From contig JAAZIX010000060.1 of the NCBI GenBank assembly GCA_012800655.1, positions 1 to 34,185 of the forward strand: a stretch of 34,185 nt of DNA, written 5' to 3'. Both the position numbers and the translations under genes were made by a program. The notes under the pieces were generated by a model, which made no database searches, was not told the DNA's origin, and saw only the letters and a program-made list of their open reading frames with translations. Within the stretch, counting starts at the first letter, position 1, and each line of letters begins with the position of its first letter. This stretch comes from Clostridiaceae bacterium (lineage in GTDB: Bacteria; Bacillota; Clostridia; Saccharofermentanales; Fastidiosipilaceae). Of this stretch, positions 23,775 to 32,533 are shown piece after piece.

Positions 23775-25252
23775 GCAAGATCAAAGTACTAATGGTGGCC
23801 AGCGAGGTCGGCCCTTTTGCCAAAACCGGAGGACTTGCCGACGTAACGGCAGTATTACCGGGTGTGCTGAATCAGCATCAGTGCGAAGTAAGAGTGATTA
23901 TGCCACTTTATCGCCGTATTAAGCAGCGTTACGAGGATCAGCTCAAGTTCATTCGCTGGACAATGGTTAAAATGGGCTGGCGCTCAATGTACAGCGGCCT
24001 TTTCAGTTTCCGCACCGGCGGAGTTACCTACTATTTTATCGACAATGAATATTACTTCGGACACGACAAAATTTATCTCGAATACTCCTTCGATATTGAA
24101 CGCTTCTGTTTCTTCCAGCGGGCTGTGCTCGATGCTTTGGGCGAGCCGATGGACTTTGAGCCGGATATCATTCACTGTCATGACTGGCAGACCGGTCTGA
24201 TTCCCTGTCTTCTCGAAGCCCATTATTTCCCTTACGGTTATCATCGACATGTTAAAACTGTATATACCATTCATAATCTGAAGTATCAGGGAATTCACGG
24301 GGTGGAGCGTATTGCCGATCTGTGCGATATGCCGGCGCGTTTTTTGACCGAATATGGGATATTAAAGGATGGCGTTCCCAATCTTATGAAGGCGGGAATT
24401 GTCTATAGTCAGGCTGTCACCACCGTTTCACCTTCTTATGCCGAGGAGATTTTAACGCCGTATTACGGTGAAGGGTTGGACGGAGTCCTGCGCAGTTTCA
24501 GCTATAAATTAACAGGAATCATGAACGGAATAGATCGTGACCTGTATAATCCGCAGACCGACAGAAATATCCCCCTTAATTATGACCTGACGAATTGGGC
24601 AAAGGGAAAAGCAGCCGCCAAGAAAGCTCTGCTTAAACGGGTTAATTTGCCGTCTGACGGGAAGCTACCGTTAATCGGCATGGTTTCACGTTTGGTTGAT
24701 CAAAAGGGGTTGGATCTGCTATTGAGAATTATCGATGAGTTGCTGGCCTACGGCTGTCAAATGGTTATTCTCGGAACCGGTGACGAATTTTATGCAAATC
24801 AGCTACAAATGGTTGCGCAGAGACACCCCGAACTATTAGCGCCCTGTATTTACTTCGACAGTCAGTTAGCTAATAAAATATATGCTGCTGCCGACCTTTT
24901 CCTCATGCCTTCATTGTTCGAACCGTGCGGCCTCTCACAAATGATTGCCATGCGTTACGGAACTTTACCGATTGTGCGTGAGACCGGCGGTCTGCGTGAT
25001 TCCGTGACACCCTACAATAAATACGACGGTAGCGGCAATGGTTTCTCCTTTGCCAACATCAATGCCCATGAGTTACTTTACACTACCAAGGCGGCAATTG
25101 ACCTCTGGAAGGAACGTTCGACAAATCCGGCCTGGAATACTTTGATTGAAAATGCCATGACAGCCGACTTCGGCTGGGATAATGCCGCTGAAGAATACCT
25201 TAAGGTATATAAGAAAGTTTTGGGGACACAGAAAGAGATACCGGTTGATTAA
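23771..25252 (+). CDS. glgA: Glycogen synthase (ADP-glucose, GT5)
   Basis: A 493-residue GT-B glycosyltransferase of family GT5 that extends alpha-1,4-glucan from ADP-glucose. VLMVASEVGPFAKTGGLADV has the KTGGLADV signature (residues 18-25) for ADP-glucose binding. HCHDWQTGLIP, VYTIHNLKYQG, GIMNGIDRDLYNP and the C-terminal FEPCGLSQMIAMRYGTLPIV followed by RETGGLRDSV are all family hallmarks. Length is normal. It overlaps glgD by 4 nt and the GH13 gene by 1 nt (TAATG), so translation of the operon is coupled. Confidence 0.96.
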   Translation: MSKIKVLMVASEVGPFAKTGGLADVTAVLPGVLNQHQCEVRVIMPLYRRIKQRYEDQLKFIRWTMVKMGWRSMYSGLFSFRTGGVTYYFIDNEYYFGHDKIYLEYSFDIERFCFFQRAVLDALGEPMDFEPDIIHCHDWQTGLIPCLLEAHYFPYGYHRHVKTVYTIHNLKYQGIHGVERIADLCDMPARFLTEYGILKDGVPNLMKAGIVYSQAVTTVSPSYAEEILTPYYGEGLDGVLRSFSYKLTGIMNGIDRDLYNPQTDRNIPLNYDLTNWAKGKAAAKKALLKRVNLPSDGKLPLIGMVSRLVDQKGLDLLLRIIDELLAYGCQMVILGTGDEFYANQLQMVAQRHPELLAPCIYFDSQLANKIYAAADLFLMPSLFEPCGLSQMIAMRYGTLPIVRETGGLRDSVTPYNKYDGSGNGFSFANINAHELLYTTKAAIDLWKERSTNPAWNTLIENAMTADFGWDNAAEEYLKVYKKVLGTQKEIPVD

Positions 25253-27357
25253 TGACCGAATTTGAACATGATATGTATAGTCCGGTCTATCGGTTACCGC
25301 GGGGTGCCCAACAGACCGGAAGCAGAGTTAGGTTCGCTTTAGGAGTACGCTCCGAGCGCCAAACTATTGAATCGGTTTATTTGTGCTTCAGTTGGGGGCT
25401 GTACAGCTTCAGTACGGATAGCCGTCGGATGTTGCCTATGCAGCATAGTGATGGTATGTATGCGGTTGTTCAAACTTTACCCAGTGAACCGGGACTGTTT
25501 TTCTACTGGTTTAAGATTAATTTTACGGATGGGCATGTCGAGTGGTGTGTAAGACATCATGAGAATTTACGGAAAGGTGTATCCTCTTCAGTTCCTCCGT
25601 CGACACCGGATTGCGCATTTATTAACGGATCGCCCGTTGCCCACAAAGCCGGACCGGATCCTTCGAGAGATTTACGGGCTTTCAGAATTACAATTTACGA
25701 TCGTGATTTCCGCACGCCCGACTGGTTTAAGTCTGCCGTGGTTTATCAGGTTTTCCCGGACCGTTATGCCCGCTCAGAGAACTTTGATATAGAGCGACTT
25801 AAAAGTGAATTTAATCGTCCGGGTCGAATTTGGCACGACAGTTGGGATGAAGAGGTCGACTGGGAGGGAAGGGACGGCGCTCCGTATACCGCCTCCGACT
25901 TTTTCGGCGGTAGTTTACAGGGGATCACGGATGAGCTGGATCGACTTGCCGCTCTGGGTATTACTTGTATTTACCTAAATCCTATCTGTGTATCGCCGTC
26001 CAACCATCGTTATGACACTGAGGACTATTTTCTGGTAGATCCAATTCTCGGAACTTTGGAAGATTTCCGCATCTTATGTGCCGAGGCATCATGGCGTTCA
26101 ATCCGGATCATTCTGGATGGCGTCTTTAACCATACCGGTGCCGATAGCAAGTACTTCAATCGTGAAGGTCGCTATGAACAGCCGGGTGCCTGGCAGGATC
26201 GAACTGAAGGAGCTTATTCGCCATATACAGACTGGTATACATTTTTCACTGACAAAGACGAACTGTGTTATGACTCATGGTGGGGCTTCGAAAACTTGCC
26301 GGCGGTACGTAAACATAGTCTGGATTTTCAGGAATTTATCGCCGGTCCGGACGGAGTCGTTGAGTTTTGGTTGCGACAAGGCGCTTCCGGTTGGCGACTG
26401 GATGTTTCCGACGAGCTGTCAGACAGCTTTATTCGTAAGATCAGAAAGCGGATTAAGCAGGTGAAGCCTGACGCCGTACTGATCGGTGAGGTGTGGGAAG
26501 ATGCTTCCTGCAAGCACAGTTATGGAAGTTTTCGCGACTTTGCTTTAGGTCGTACACATGACTCGGTAATGGGTTATCTGTTTCGAGATGCCGTTTTGAG
26601 TTTTCTGAGCGGTCGCTCCGACGGTGCTCACCTGGAATCAGCCTTATTGGCACAATATGACCATTATCCGCCTGAGTTTCTGTGCGCCACGATGAATCTG
26701 CTCGGTAGCCATGATGTGTCCCGCCTACTCAACGAGTTGTCGGGTCGGGAAATGCCCGATCAACGCTGTGAACAGGCCGAGGTTGAACTTACAGACCAGG
26801 AACGTGTCTTGGCAATGCGCAGGGCTGCGATGGCCTTTACAATACTTATGGCGTATCCGGGGGCACCTTGTATCTATTATGGTGATGAGTATGGGCTTGA
26901 GGGTTGCCGCGATCCTTTCAATCGACGCACTTTACCGGTTGATCGGGAAGAAGGTCCTCTCTATAAATTATTAAGCGAACTGATTGCCTGTCGCCATCGA
27001 AACGGCGTATTGCGTACAGGAACATTTCATGTCATATGGTCACAAAATGATGTCCTTGTCGGTATACGCAACGGTCACGAAGATACGGATATGTTTGGTC
27101 AACCCTATACCGGTTCGCGCGGAGCAGTTATTCTGCTTAATCGGGGAGATGCAGACTGGGAGGTTCCGGAACTGATAATTGAGATAGCGATTCATGCCGC
27201 CTTTGACGGCTTTGCCCCGGATGAATGGCGACAAGTCGGATCCTGGTCGCTTCCGGCCTGCTCGGCCGCTCTGGTTCTGTCGAATCAATCAATCTTGACT
27301 GATGATTATTTTCCTCAGCTTGTCCCGACACCTCTTGTTAACGAAAGTGAAATTTGA
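25252..27357 (+). CDS. Intracellular GH13 alpha-glucanase (neopullulanase/maltogenic amylase-like)
   Basis: A 701-residue enzyme without a signal peptide, so it acts in the cytoplasm on glycogen or maltodextrins. The N-terminal 140 residues resemble a CBM34 domain of neopullulanases. The barrel starts at WFKSAVVYQVFPDRYARS and has region I IILDGVFNHTG, region II GWRLDVSDEL (nucleophile Asp384), region III LIGEVWED (acid/base Glu413) and region IV LLGSHDVSRL (Asp488). GAPCIYYGDEYGLEGCRDPF closes the fold. This is the GH13_20 pattern; the exact specificity (pullulan, cyclodextrin or maltooligosaccharide) cannot be read. Placed last in the glg operon, it probably turns over or trims the polymer. 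It overlaps glgA by 1 nt. Confidence 0.9.
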   Translation: MTEFEHDMYSPVYRLPRGAQQTGSRVRFALGVRSERQTIESVYLCFSWGLYSFSTDSRRMLPMQHSDGMYAVVQTLPSEPGLFFYWFKINFTDGHVEWCVRHHENLRKGVSSSVPPSTPDCAFINGSPVAHKAGPDPSRDLRAFRITIYDRDFRTPDWFKSAVVYQVFPDRYARSENFDIERLKSEFNRPGRIWHDSWDEEVDWEGRDGAPYTASDFFGGSLQGITDELDRLAALGITCIYLNPICVSPSNHRYDTEDYFLVDPILGTLEDFRILCAEASWRSIRIILDGVFNHTGADSKYFNREGRYEQPGAWQDRTEGAYSPYTDWYTFFTDKDELCYDSWWGFENLPAVRKHSLDFQEFIAGPDGVVEFWLRQGASGWRLDVSDELSDSFIRKIRKRIKQVKPDAVLIGEVWEDASCKHSYGSFRDFALGRTHDSVMGYLFRDAVLSFLSGRSDGAHLESALLAQYDHYPPEFLCATMNLLGSHDVSRLLNELSGREMPDQRCEQAEVELTDQERVLAMRRAAMAFTILMAYPGAPCIYYGDEYGLEGCRDPFNRRTLPVDREEGPLYKLLSELIACRHRNGVLRTGTFHVIWSQNDVLVGIRNGHEDTDMFGQPYTGSRGAVILLNRGDADWEVPELIIEIAIHAAFDGFAPDEWRQVGSWSLPACSAALVLSNQSILTDDYFPQLVPTPLVNESEI

Positions 27358-27388
27358 GCACGGAACTTGTCCCGGATCTCTCGTAGAC

Positions 27389-27417
27389 TGGATAGAAGCG
27401 ACAAAGACTGCTAAAAT
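27389..27417 (+). promoter_or_regulatory. Candidate promoter upstream of the zinc-ribbon/argS cluster
   Basis: TGGATA (27389-27394, four of six to TTGACA), a 17-bp spacer and TAAAAT (27412-27417) preceded by TG one base away (TGCTAAAAT). It begins a new transcript after the glycogen operon. No terminator hairpin was seen between 27358 and 27388. Confidence 0.45.
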
Positions 27418-27444
27418 AGTTAGAAGCTATATTTTAGGAAGGTT

Positions 27445-27458
27445 GCCGGATAACCGGC
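27445..27458 (+). promoter_or_regulatory. Hairpin between ribosome binding site and start codon
   Basis: GCCGG, loop ATAA, CCGGC lies between AGGAAGG (27436-27442) and the possible starts TTG 27460 and ATG 27469. Formed, it would shorten the effective distance from the ribosome binding site to the start, which is otherwise too long. Confidence 0.35.
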
Positions 27459-27468
27459 GTTGACTTAT

Positions 27469-27813
27469 ATGCTCTGTAGCAAGTGCGGCACTGAAAACGA
27501 AGATAGGAGCGTTTGCATTAAGTGCGGCGCCTTTATTGCTCCCAAGGACAGCGTGCGACGTTATGTCTCACCGGAAAAAAGGAAAAAATATCGGCGGCGT
27601 AGTTTCTTCAAAAATACCGGTAATATAATTTTGTCTGTCGTTCTTTTCCTCGTCGGCCTGTTAATCCTTTCAGCTTTGGCGACTCTGATTGTACATTTCC
27701 TGACTCGCAACATGGATTTCGGTCCTCTGCCTTCGGATTTGTTTACGGATCCAAGCGGAACTACAGCTGGAAATGCCTTGGGGTCGTTGTTTTATTTCCT
27801 AATCGGTTTTTAG
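27469..27813 (+). CDS. Zinc-ribbon, single-TM protein, unknown function
   Basis: A protein of about 114 residues starting at ATG 27469 (TTG 27460 is a 3-codon-longer alternative). The N-terminus MLCSKCGTENEDRSVCIKCG is a classic CxxC...CxxC zinc ribbon. A basic stretch (PEKRKKYRRRSFFK) and one transmembrane helix (IILSVVLFLVGLLILSALATLIV) follow, then a short extracytoplasmic tail. Proteins of this layout are common and poorly characterised in Clostridia; some act as membrane sensors or adaptors, but no role can be given here. It is the first gene of the cluster that contains argS, which starts 8 nt after its stop. Confidence 0.7.
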   Translation: MLCSKCGTENEDRSVCIKCGAFIAPKDSVRRYVSPEKRKKYRRRSFFKNTGNIILSVVLFLVGLLILSALATLIVHFLTRNMDFGPLPSDLFTDPSGTTAGNALGSLFYFLIGF

Positions 27814-27821
27814 AGGGATAT

Positions 27822-29582
27822 ATGAATATGATGGTGCGTGAATTAATCGCTAAATGGTTGCATCAAAACGCCCCGTATCTGGAGGCTTCAGAATATCGAA
27901 ATTTAATTGCTTTTCCGCCCCGTCCCGAGATGGGTGACTATGCTTTGCCATGTTTTCAATTGGCCGCCGGACTCCGTAAGCCGCCGCCGCAAATTGCTAC
28001 AGATATCGCCGGTAAACTAAATTCCTCTGCCTATCCAGAGTATGTAGATAAAATTGAGATCCAAGGCGGGTATTTGAATTTTTTTATAAACCGCAACTGG
28101 TTTTGCAATCTAACCATTGACCTTACAGAGCGTATAACGGAGAAGAAGCGCGCCACTGCCGCCGATGAAAATTCCGGGCGGGTTGTTCTGGTCGAATACT
28201 CCTCTCCGAACATTGCCAAGCCATTCCATGTAGGCCACGCTTTCTCGACGGTTCTCGGGCAGGCTTTGGCAAATATTTACAGTTTTGCCGGCTATGAAGT
28301 TGTCAGGTTAAATCATCTCGGTGATTACGGTACTCAATTCGGTAAATTGATTGTCGCCTGGGAGAAGTGGGGGAATGAAGAGCGGCTTCAGGCCGATCCG
28401 ATCAATGAATTGCTGACGATATATGTGCGCTTCCACGATGAGGCAAAAGATGATCCCCAACTGGAAATTGAAGCCAGAGAGCAGTTCCGTGCTCTAGAGG
28501 AGGGGAGTCCCAAGCAGTTTGCGCTGTGGAAAAAATTCCGGGAAATCAGCCTGCAGGAATTTACCCGGGTCTATGAACGTCTCGGGATTGCTTTCGATGA
28601 TTACAGCGGCGAGAGCTTCTACTCTCCTCTGATTCCCGGAGTGGTCGATGAGCTGGCCGAAAAAGGTCTTTTGGAAGACAGTGAAGGAGCAAAGATCGTT
28701 CGCTTGGATGACGAATCATTACCGCCCTGTATCATACTAAAGTCTGACGGCTCGACGATCTACGCCTCAAGGGATATTGCAGCTGCCATATACCGGTATG
28801 ATAAATGGAATTTCTTTAAAAACATCTATGTTGTCGGTTTACCGCAGAAACTGCATTTTCAGCAGGTTTTTGCGGTTCTGGATAAAGCAGGTTATGCGAT
28901 GGCAAAGGACTGCCGGCATGTCGGTTTCGGCCTTGTACGCCTTCCGGAAGGAAAGCTCTCCACACGCGAAGGCGAGGTCATCTATTTGGAGAATCTATTG
29001 GATGAGGCGGTAGAAAAGACCCGTGCTATGGTGCTTGCCAATGCCGAACAAAGAAATATCGATATGACGGAAACAGAGATGGATGCTATTGCCGAGAATG
29101 TCGGTGTCGGTGCAATAGTCTTTACTTTTCTATGTAACGGACGTGAGCGTGACATCGTTTTCCGATGGGAGGACATTTTGGACTTCGACGGAGATACTGG
29201 ACCTTATTTACAGTACACGGTCAGCCGATGCCGCAGTATTCTGCGTCGTGCTGAAGAGGCTGATCTTTTACATTCCACTCTGAAACTCGATTCTCACATC
29301 GATGACGGCTATTTAATTGGTGATGTCGCGTGGGCGGTGATCTCGGCTATGGCGCAATTTGAGCGAGCGGTAAACCAGGCTATAGAGGAGAATGAGCCGT
29401 CGCATCTTTCGCGTCAATTGCTGGCGGTTGCGCGGAGCTATAACAAATTCTATAACGATTACCCTATTTTACGAGCCGACACACAAGACCGAAATTTCGG
29501 TCTTATATTGACTCGTACCATTGACAATTTACTTAGTTTGGGGCTGGAATTATTGGGTATAGCACCGGTGGAGCGGATGTAG
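27822..29582 (+). CDS. argS: Arginyl-tRNA synthetase
   Basis: A 586-residue class I synthetase that charges tRNA-Arg. VEYSSPNIAKPFHVGHAFST contains the ArgRS version of HIGH (HVGH). RLNHLGDYGTQFGKL, FGLVRLPEGKLSTREGEVIYL (the KMSKS-equivalent) and the C-terminal DALR anticodon domain with LLAVARSYNKFYNDYPIL are diagnostic. The N-terminal additional domain that recognises the tRNA D-loop is present (residues 1-110). AGAGGG lies just upstream; ATG codons at 27828 and 27831 are also possible starts. It is followed after 1 nt by rdgB. Confidence 0.96.
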   Translation: MNMMVRELIAKWLHQNAPYLEASEYRNLIAFPPRPEMGDYALPCFQLAAGLRKPPPQIATDIAGKLNSSAYPEYVDKIEIQGGYLNFFINRNWFCNLTIDLTERITEKKRATAADENSGRVVLVEYSSPNIAKPFHVGHAFSTVLGQALANIYSFAGYEVVRLNHLGDYGTQFGKLIVAWEKWGNEERLQADPINELLTIYVRFHDEAKDDPQLEIEAREQFRALEEGSPKQFALWKKFREISLQEFTRVYERLGIAFDDYSGESFYSPLIPGVVDELAEKGLLEDSEGAKIVRLDDESLPPCIILKSDGSTIYASRDIAAAIYRYDKWNFFKNIYVVGLPQKLHFQQVFAVLDKAGYAMAKDCRHVGFGLVRLPEGKLSTREGEVIYLENLLDEAVEKTRAMVLANAEQRNIDMTETEMDAIAENVGVGAIVFTFLCNGRERDIVFRWEDILDFDGDTGPYLQYTVSRCRSILRRAEEADLLHSTLKLDSHIDDGYLIGDVAWAVISAMAQFERAVNQAIEENEPSHLSRQLLAVARSYNKFYNDYPILRADTQDRNFGLILTRTIDNLLSLGLELLGIAPVERM

Positions 29583-29583
29583 A

Positions 29584-30228
29584 GTGAAACCGAACGATAA
29601 AACGAAGCCGAAAATTCTTGTTGTAGCTACCCATAATCGGGATAAAGTCCGTGAGTTGTCGGCATTTTTTGCGCCGTACTTTGATAGCATATCGGATGTC
29701 GGCACATACGGCTTTACCGGAGAGATTGATGAAACCGGTGTAACATATACCGAAAATGCACGAATCAAAGTTGAGGCTTGCTATGAGTATTTATGCCTGA
29801 ACAGACCTGAGCTTTTAGAGGAAAATCTTCTTTGGCTTCTGGCGGATGACTCCGGCTTGAGTGTCAAGGCTTTGGGTGGAAATCCGGGAATTTATTCGGC
29901 GCGCTACGGTGGAGAAATATCATATATCGAACGATTTACATTATTGAACCGCGAAGTTGTTATGAGTAGTAGTAAAGAGCGCGCAGCTGCCTTTGTCTGT
30001 GTATTGGCAGTTCGGACGCCGGAGGGCAAGTTGCTCACTTTCGAAGGACGACTTGAGGGTGAGTTGGCTGAAATTCCTAAGGGTGACGCCGGTTTCGGGT
30101 ATGATCCGATTATATATTTGCCAGAGTACGGTGTCACCGTGGCGGAATTGCCGTTTTCGGTTAAAAACAGGATTAGTCATCGGGCCAGAGCGGCGCAGGC
30201 ATTTGTTGACTATCTGGAGGAAAAATGA
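29584..30228 (+). CDS. rdgB: dITP/XTP pyrophosphatase (RdgB/HAM1 family)
   Basis: A 214-residue house-cleaning nucleotide pyrophosphatase that removes inosine and xanthosine triphosphates before they enter DNA or RNA. LVVATHNRDKVRELSAFF carries the substrate-binding T/N/K pattern. Also present are the catalytic-metal motif LADDSGLSVKALGGNPGIYS, GDAGFGYDPII and the C-terminal SHRARA. GTG 29584 follows the argS stop by 1 nt. Its stop overlaps the hom start (ATGA). The placement between argS and hom looks like a housekeeping operon rather than a functional pathway. Confidence 0.94.
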   Translation: MKPNDKTKPKILVVATHNRDKVRELSAFFAPYFDSISDVGTYGFTGEIDETGVTYTENARIKVEACYEYLCLNRPELLEENLLWLLADDSGLSVKALGGNPGIYSARYGGEISYIERFTLLNREVVMSSSKERAAAFVCVLAVRTPEGKLLTFEGRLEGELAEIPKGDAGFGYDPIIYLPEYGVTVAELPFSVKNRISHRARAAQAFVDYLEEK

Positions 30229-31586
30229 AATTCGGAATTGCAATAGTCGGTTTTGGTGTAGTAGGACGGGGTACAGCTGAACTTCTGGATCATTCGCGAG
30301 AATTGATTAAGTACCAGAGCGGTCTGGACTTAGAGGTCGTTGCTATCTTGGATCTCCGTAGCCCGGAGAAGGAGCGTTATCGCCGAATCCGCTACGATAG
30401 TATGGAAGAGATACTTGCCTTGCCGAATGTCAATTTGGTCGTTGAAGCGATTGGAGGTTGTGGTGCTGCCAAAACATTTACCGAACAAGCACTTATGTCA
30501 GGACGTTCTGTCGTAACATCTAATAAAGAGCTGGTTTCCAAGCACGGAGATGAATTAACTAAGTTGGCGCGAAACAATCAGGTGCAATATTTATATGAAG
30601 CCTCGGTGGGCGGAGGCATACCGCTGATCAGAGTATTGAGCACGTCGCTCTTAGGTAATGAAATCCGTAGTTTGCGCGGAATACTCAATGGAACGACGAA
30701 TTTTATCCTTTCACATATGGCGAGCTCGAGTATGGAATTTGCTCCGGCTCTACAGGAGGCGGTCGCACGCGGTTACGCCGAGCTGGATCCCACCGATGAC
30801 ATCGCCGGCCTTGATACGCGTCGCAAGCTGGCAATTCTTTTACAGATTGTTACAGGCTTGTGGCTACGCCCGGAGCGGATACCCGTCATCGGTATTGAGG
30901 AAATAGATGCGGTAGATTTGGATTTTGCTGCCGCCAATAATCTGTCACTACGCCTATTGGCCAAGTATTCTCAAGGTCGCCAAGGAGCTTTTTCGGCTCT
31001 TGTGGCGCCACATTTTCTTTCTGATTCCTCACCCCTGGCAATGGTTAACGGAGTTTTTAACGCCTTATTGCTGAACGGAGATTTCGTCGGTGATGTCATG
31101 CTATACGGACGCGGAGCCGGAGCTCAGCCCACAGCTAGTGCAGTTGTAGCAGACATCATCAACTGCCTTAACGGAAATCATGTCGAACATCTCTCTCCGC
31201 AGACGAACAGATATACCTCCATGGTAAACATCGACCTGTATGATCAACCTATATCCGCTATTATACGTCTGAATGCCTCCGTTGATTTTGAAGCAATTGA
31301 AAAAACTCTTTCGGATTTAGGACTGGATTCCGCACGACTGATATTATCACCGGATATGCAGCAAAGACGCCTTACCGAGCATAAATATAACTGGATCGTT
31401 ACCCGCAACCGGTTTCCTCATTCTTATGACTTCAGCTGTCCTCAGCTAAAGGAGGAAGACCTAGTCAATTGCCGGATCCAGCCCTTGACCCGTACCGGTA
31501 AGAAAGAAGATTGGACGTGGCGACACTTGGAACAGTTGAAGCGTCGCTTGCCGCCGGGCGCAATTGCCAGTATTGTAATGCTGTAG
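30225..31586 (+). CDS. hom: Homoserine dehydrogenase
   Basis: A 453-residue NAD(P)-dependent enzyme that reduces aspartate semialdehyde to homoserine for threonine and methionine synthesis. The Rossmann motif GFGVVGRGT (about residues 10-18), TSNKELVSKHGDEL, YEASVGGGIPLIRVL, LRGILNGTTNFIL and RGYAELDPTDDIAGLDTRRK match the family. The catalytic lysine region lies near RRKLAIL. The C-terminal part (about residues 325-453), where an ACT feedback domain is usual, is poorly conserved and lacks the DxPGVLA core. It overlaps rdgB by 4 nt. Catalysis is probably intact; allosteric control by threonine may be altered. Confidence 0.9.
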   Translation: MKFGIAIVGFGVVGRGTAELLDHSRELIKYQSGLDLEVVAILDLRSPEKERYRRIRYDSMEEILALPNVNLVVEAIGGCGAAKTFTEQALMSGRSVVTSNKELVSKHGDELTKLARNNQVQYLYEASVGGGIPLIRVLSTSLLGNEIRSLRGILNGTTNFILSHMASSSMEFAPALQEAVARGYAELDPTDDIAGLDTRRKLAILLQIVTGLWLRPERIPVIGIEEIDAVDLDFAAANNLSLRLLAKYSQGRQGAFSALVAPHFLSDSSPLAMVNGVFNALLLNGDFVGDVMLYGRGAGAQPTASAVVADIINCLNGNHVEHLSPQTNRYTSMVNIDLYDQPISAIIRLNASVDFEAIEKTLSDLGLDSARLILSPDMQQRRLTEHKYNWIVTRNRFPHSYDFSCPQLKEEDLVNCRIQPLTRTGKKEDWTWRHLEQLKRRLPPGAIASIVML

Positions 31587-31599
31587 GAAAGGAGTAGCC

Positions 31600-32445
31600 G
31601 TGAGCTTACTGTTTACGCTTGAAGCACTGCGTTTTCACAAACTTAAGTCGGAACGTTTTGTTCAACTGATTTTTCTTATAACTATGGTACTCAACGCAAC
31701 GCAGGCTCTTTTCCCGCTCGGTGATACGGATTTCAGCCGCTTGACTGAGTTTATTCAGGAATATCCGCGCTTTTTCACCGGAAGAAACAGTATGTTCGAT
31801 CCACAAAAATTTGTTCTGACAGAGATGCTGACTCCGGGAAATTATCTCTTTTTAGCTAGCACCTTGGTTTTGCTCTTACTGAACGCGTATGCTTCAATCT
31901 GTTACGCAGCTATATATTACGGAGAGAAACAGGGCAATTCTCTAAGGACCAGTCTGCTTAGTCTGTGGCATTCATTGCCGAAGATGTTACTGTTAGCACT
32001 TTATCTTATAGTACCGGTATTTTTAAGCGCTTTATTCTTTTTTATTCCACTGCCTTTCCTGCTTTTGCAGATTTATTTTGTGCCGTTAATTTTTACAGAT
32101 GGCAAATACCGTTTTACTTCTGGGATTGAGCGCTCCAGAGTCTTAACTAACGGGATAAAAATGACGATTTTCCTTTCATGGCTGGGTATTCAGCTACTGA
32201 TAACGCTCGGTAGAAGTATTGGCGAGGCGATCATCCCGCCCGGAGAGGTGGGTAGAATACTTGTAGCCTCTTTTATAACCACGATCGGTGTTCTGATGAA
32301 AGGACGGTTGATGGGAGCCTATTACATGGCATTTTCCCGCCGCCTCGGTCCTTTGTCCGTAGAGCAGGTCGAGGACATTCGCGATCTTATGCGCAATGAA
32401 TGGTCTAAAGATAAGCGCTCCGACGACGATAACGAGAGAAGATGA
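31600..32445 (+). CDS. Polytopic membrane protein, unknown function
   Basis: A 281-residue integral membrane protein starting at GTG 31600 with AAAGGAG upstream. About six hydrophobic segments are visible: FVQLIFLITMVLNATQALF, YLFLASTLVLLLLNAYASI, LLLALYLIVPVFLSALFFFI, PLPFLLLQIYFVPLIF, TIFLSWLGIQLLITLG and ILVASFITTIGVLMKG. The layout recalls bacterial DUF975-like or glycerophosphodiester-phosphodiesterase-associated membrane domains, but I cannot assign it. The C-terminus is highly charged (RNEWSKDKRSDDDNERR) and probably cytoplasmic. It lies 13 nt after hom and 10 nt before a leader ORF of prfB. Confidence 0.65.
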   Translation: MSLLFTLEALRFHKLKSERFVQLIFLITMVLNATQALFPLGDTDFSRLTEFIQEYPRFFTGRNSMFDPQKFVLTEMLTPGNYLFLASTLVLLLLNAYASICYAAIYYGEKQGNSLRTSLLSLWHSLPKMLLLALYLIVPVFLSALFFFIPLPFLLLQIYFVPLIFTDGKYRFTSGIERSRVLTNGIKMTIFLSWLGIQLLITLGRSIGEAIIPPGEVGRILVASFITTIGVLMKGRLMGAYYMAFSRRLGPLSVEQVEDIRDLMRNEWSKDKRSDDDNERR

Positions 32446-32455
32446 AAGGAAATTA

Positions 32456-32530
32456 ATGACTAATCCGATTACCAAGACACTGCTCAGTATCTGTGGAGAA
32501 AATGGCACGATTTGTGACACGGCGGCTTAA
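32456..32530 (+). CDS. 24-codon leader ORF upstream of prfB
   Basis: ATG 32456 to TAA 32528-32530 encodes MTNPITKTLLSICGENGTIC followed by DTAA. It has a good ribosome binding site (AAAGGA, 5 nt spacing), better than that of prfB. Its frame is the same as prfB, separated only by the TAA and one ATA codon before the prfB ATG at 32534. This suggests termination-reinitiation or another control on prfB. It could also be a chance ORF; the peptide matches nothing I know. Confidence 0.45.
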   Translation: MTNPITKTLLSICGENGTICDTAA

Positions 32531-32533
32531 ATA

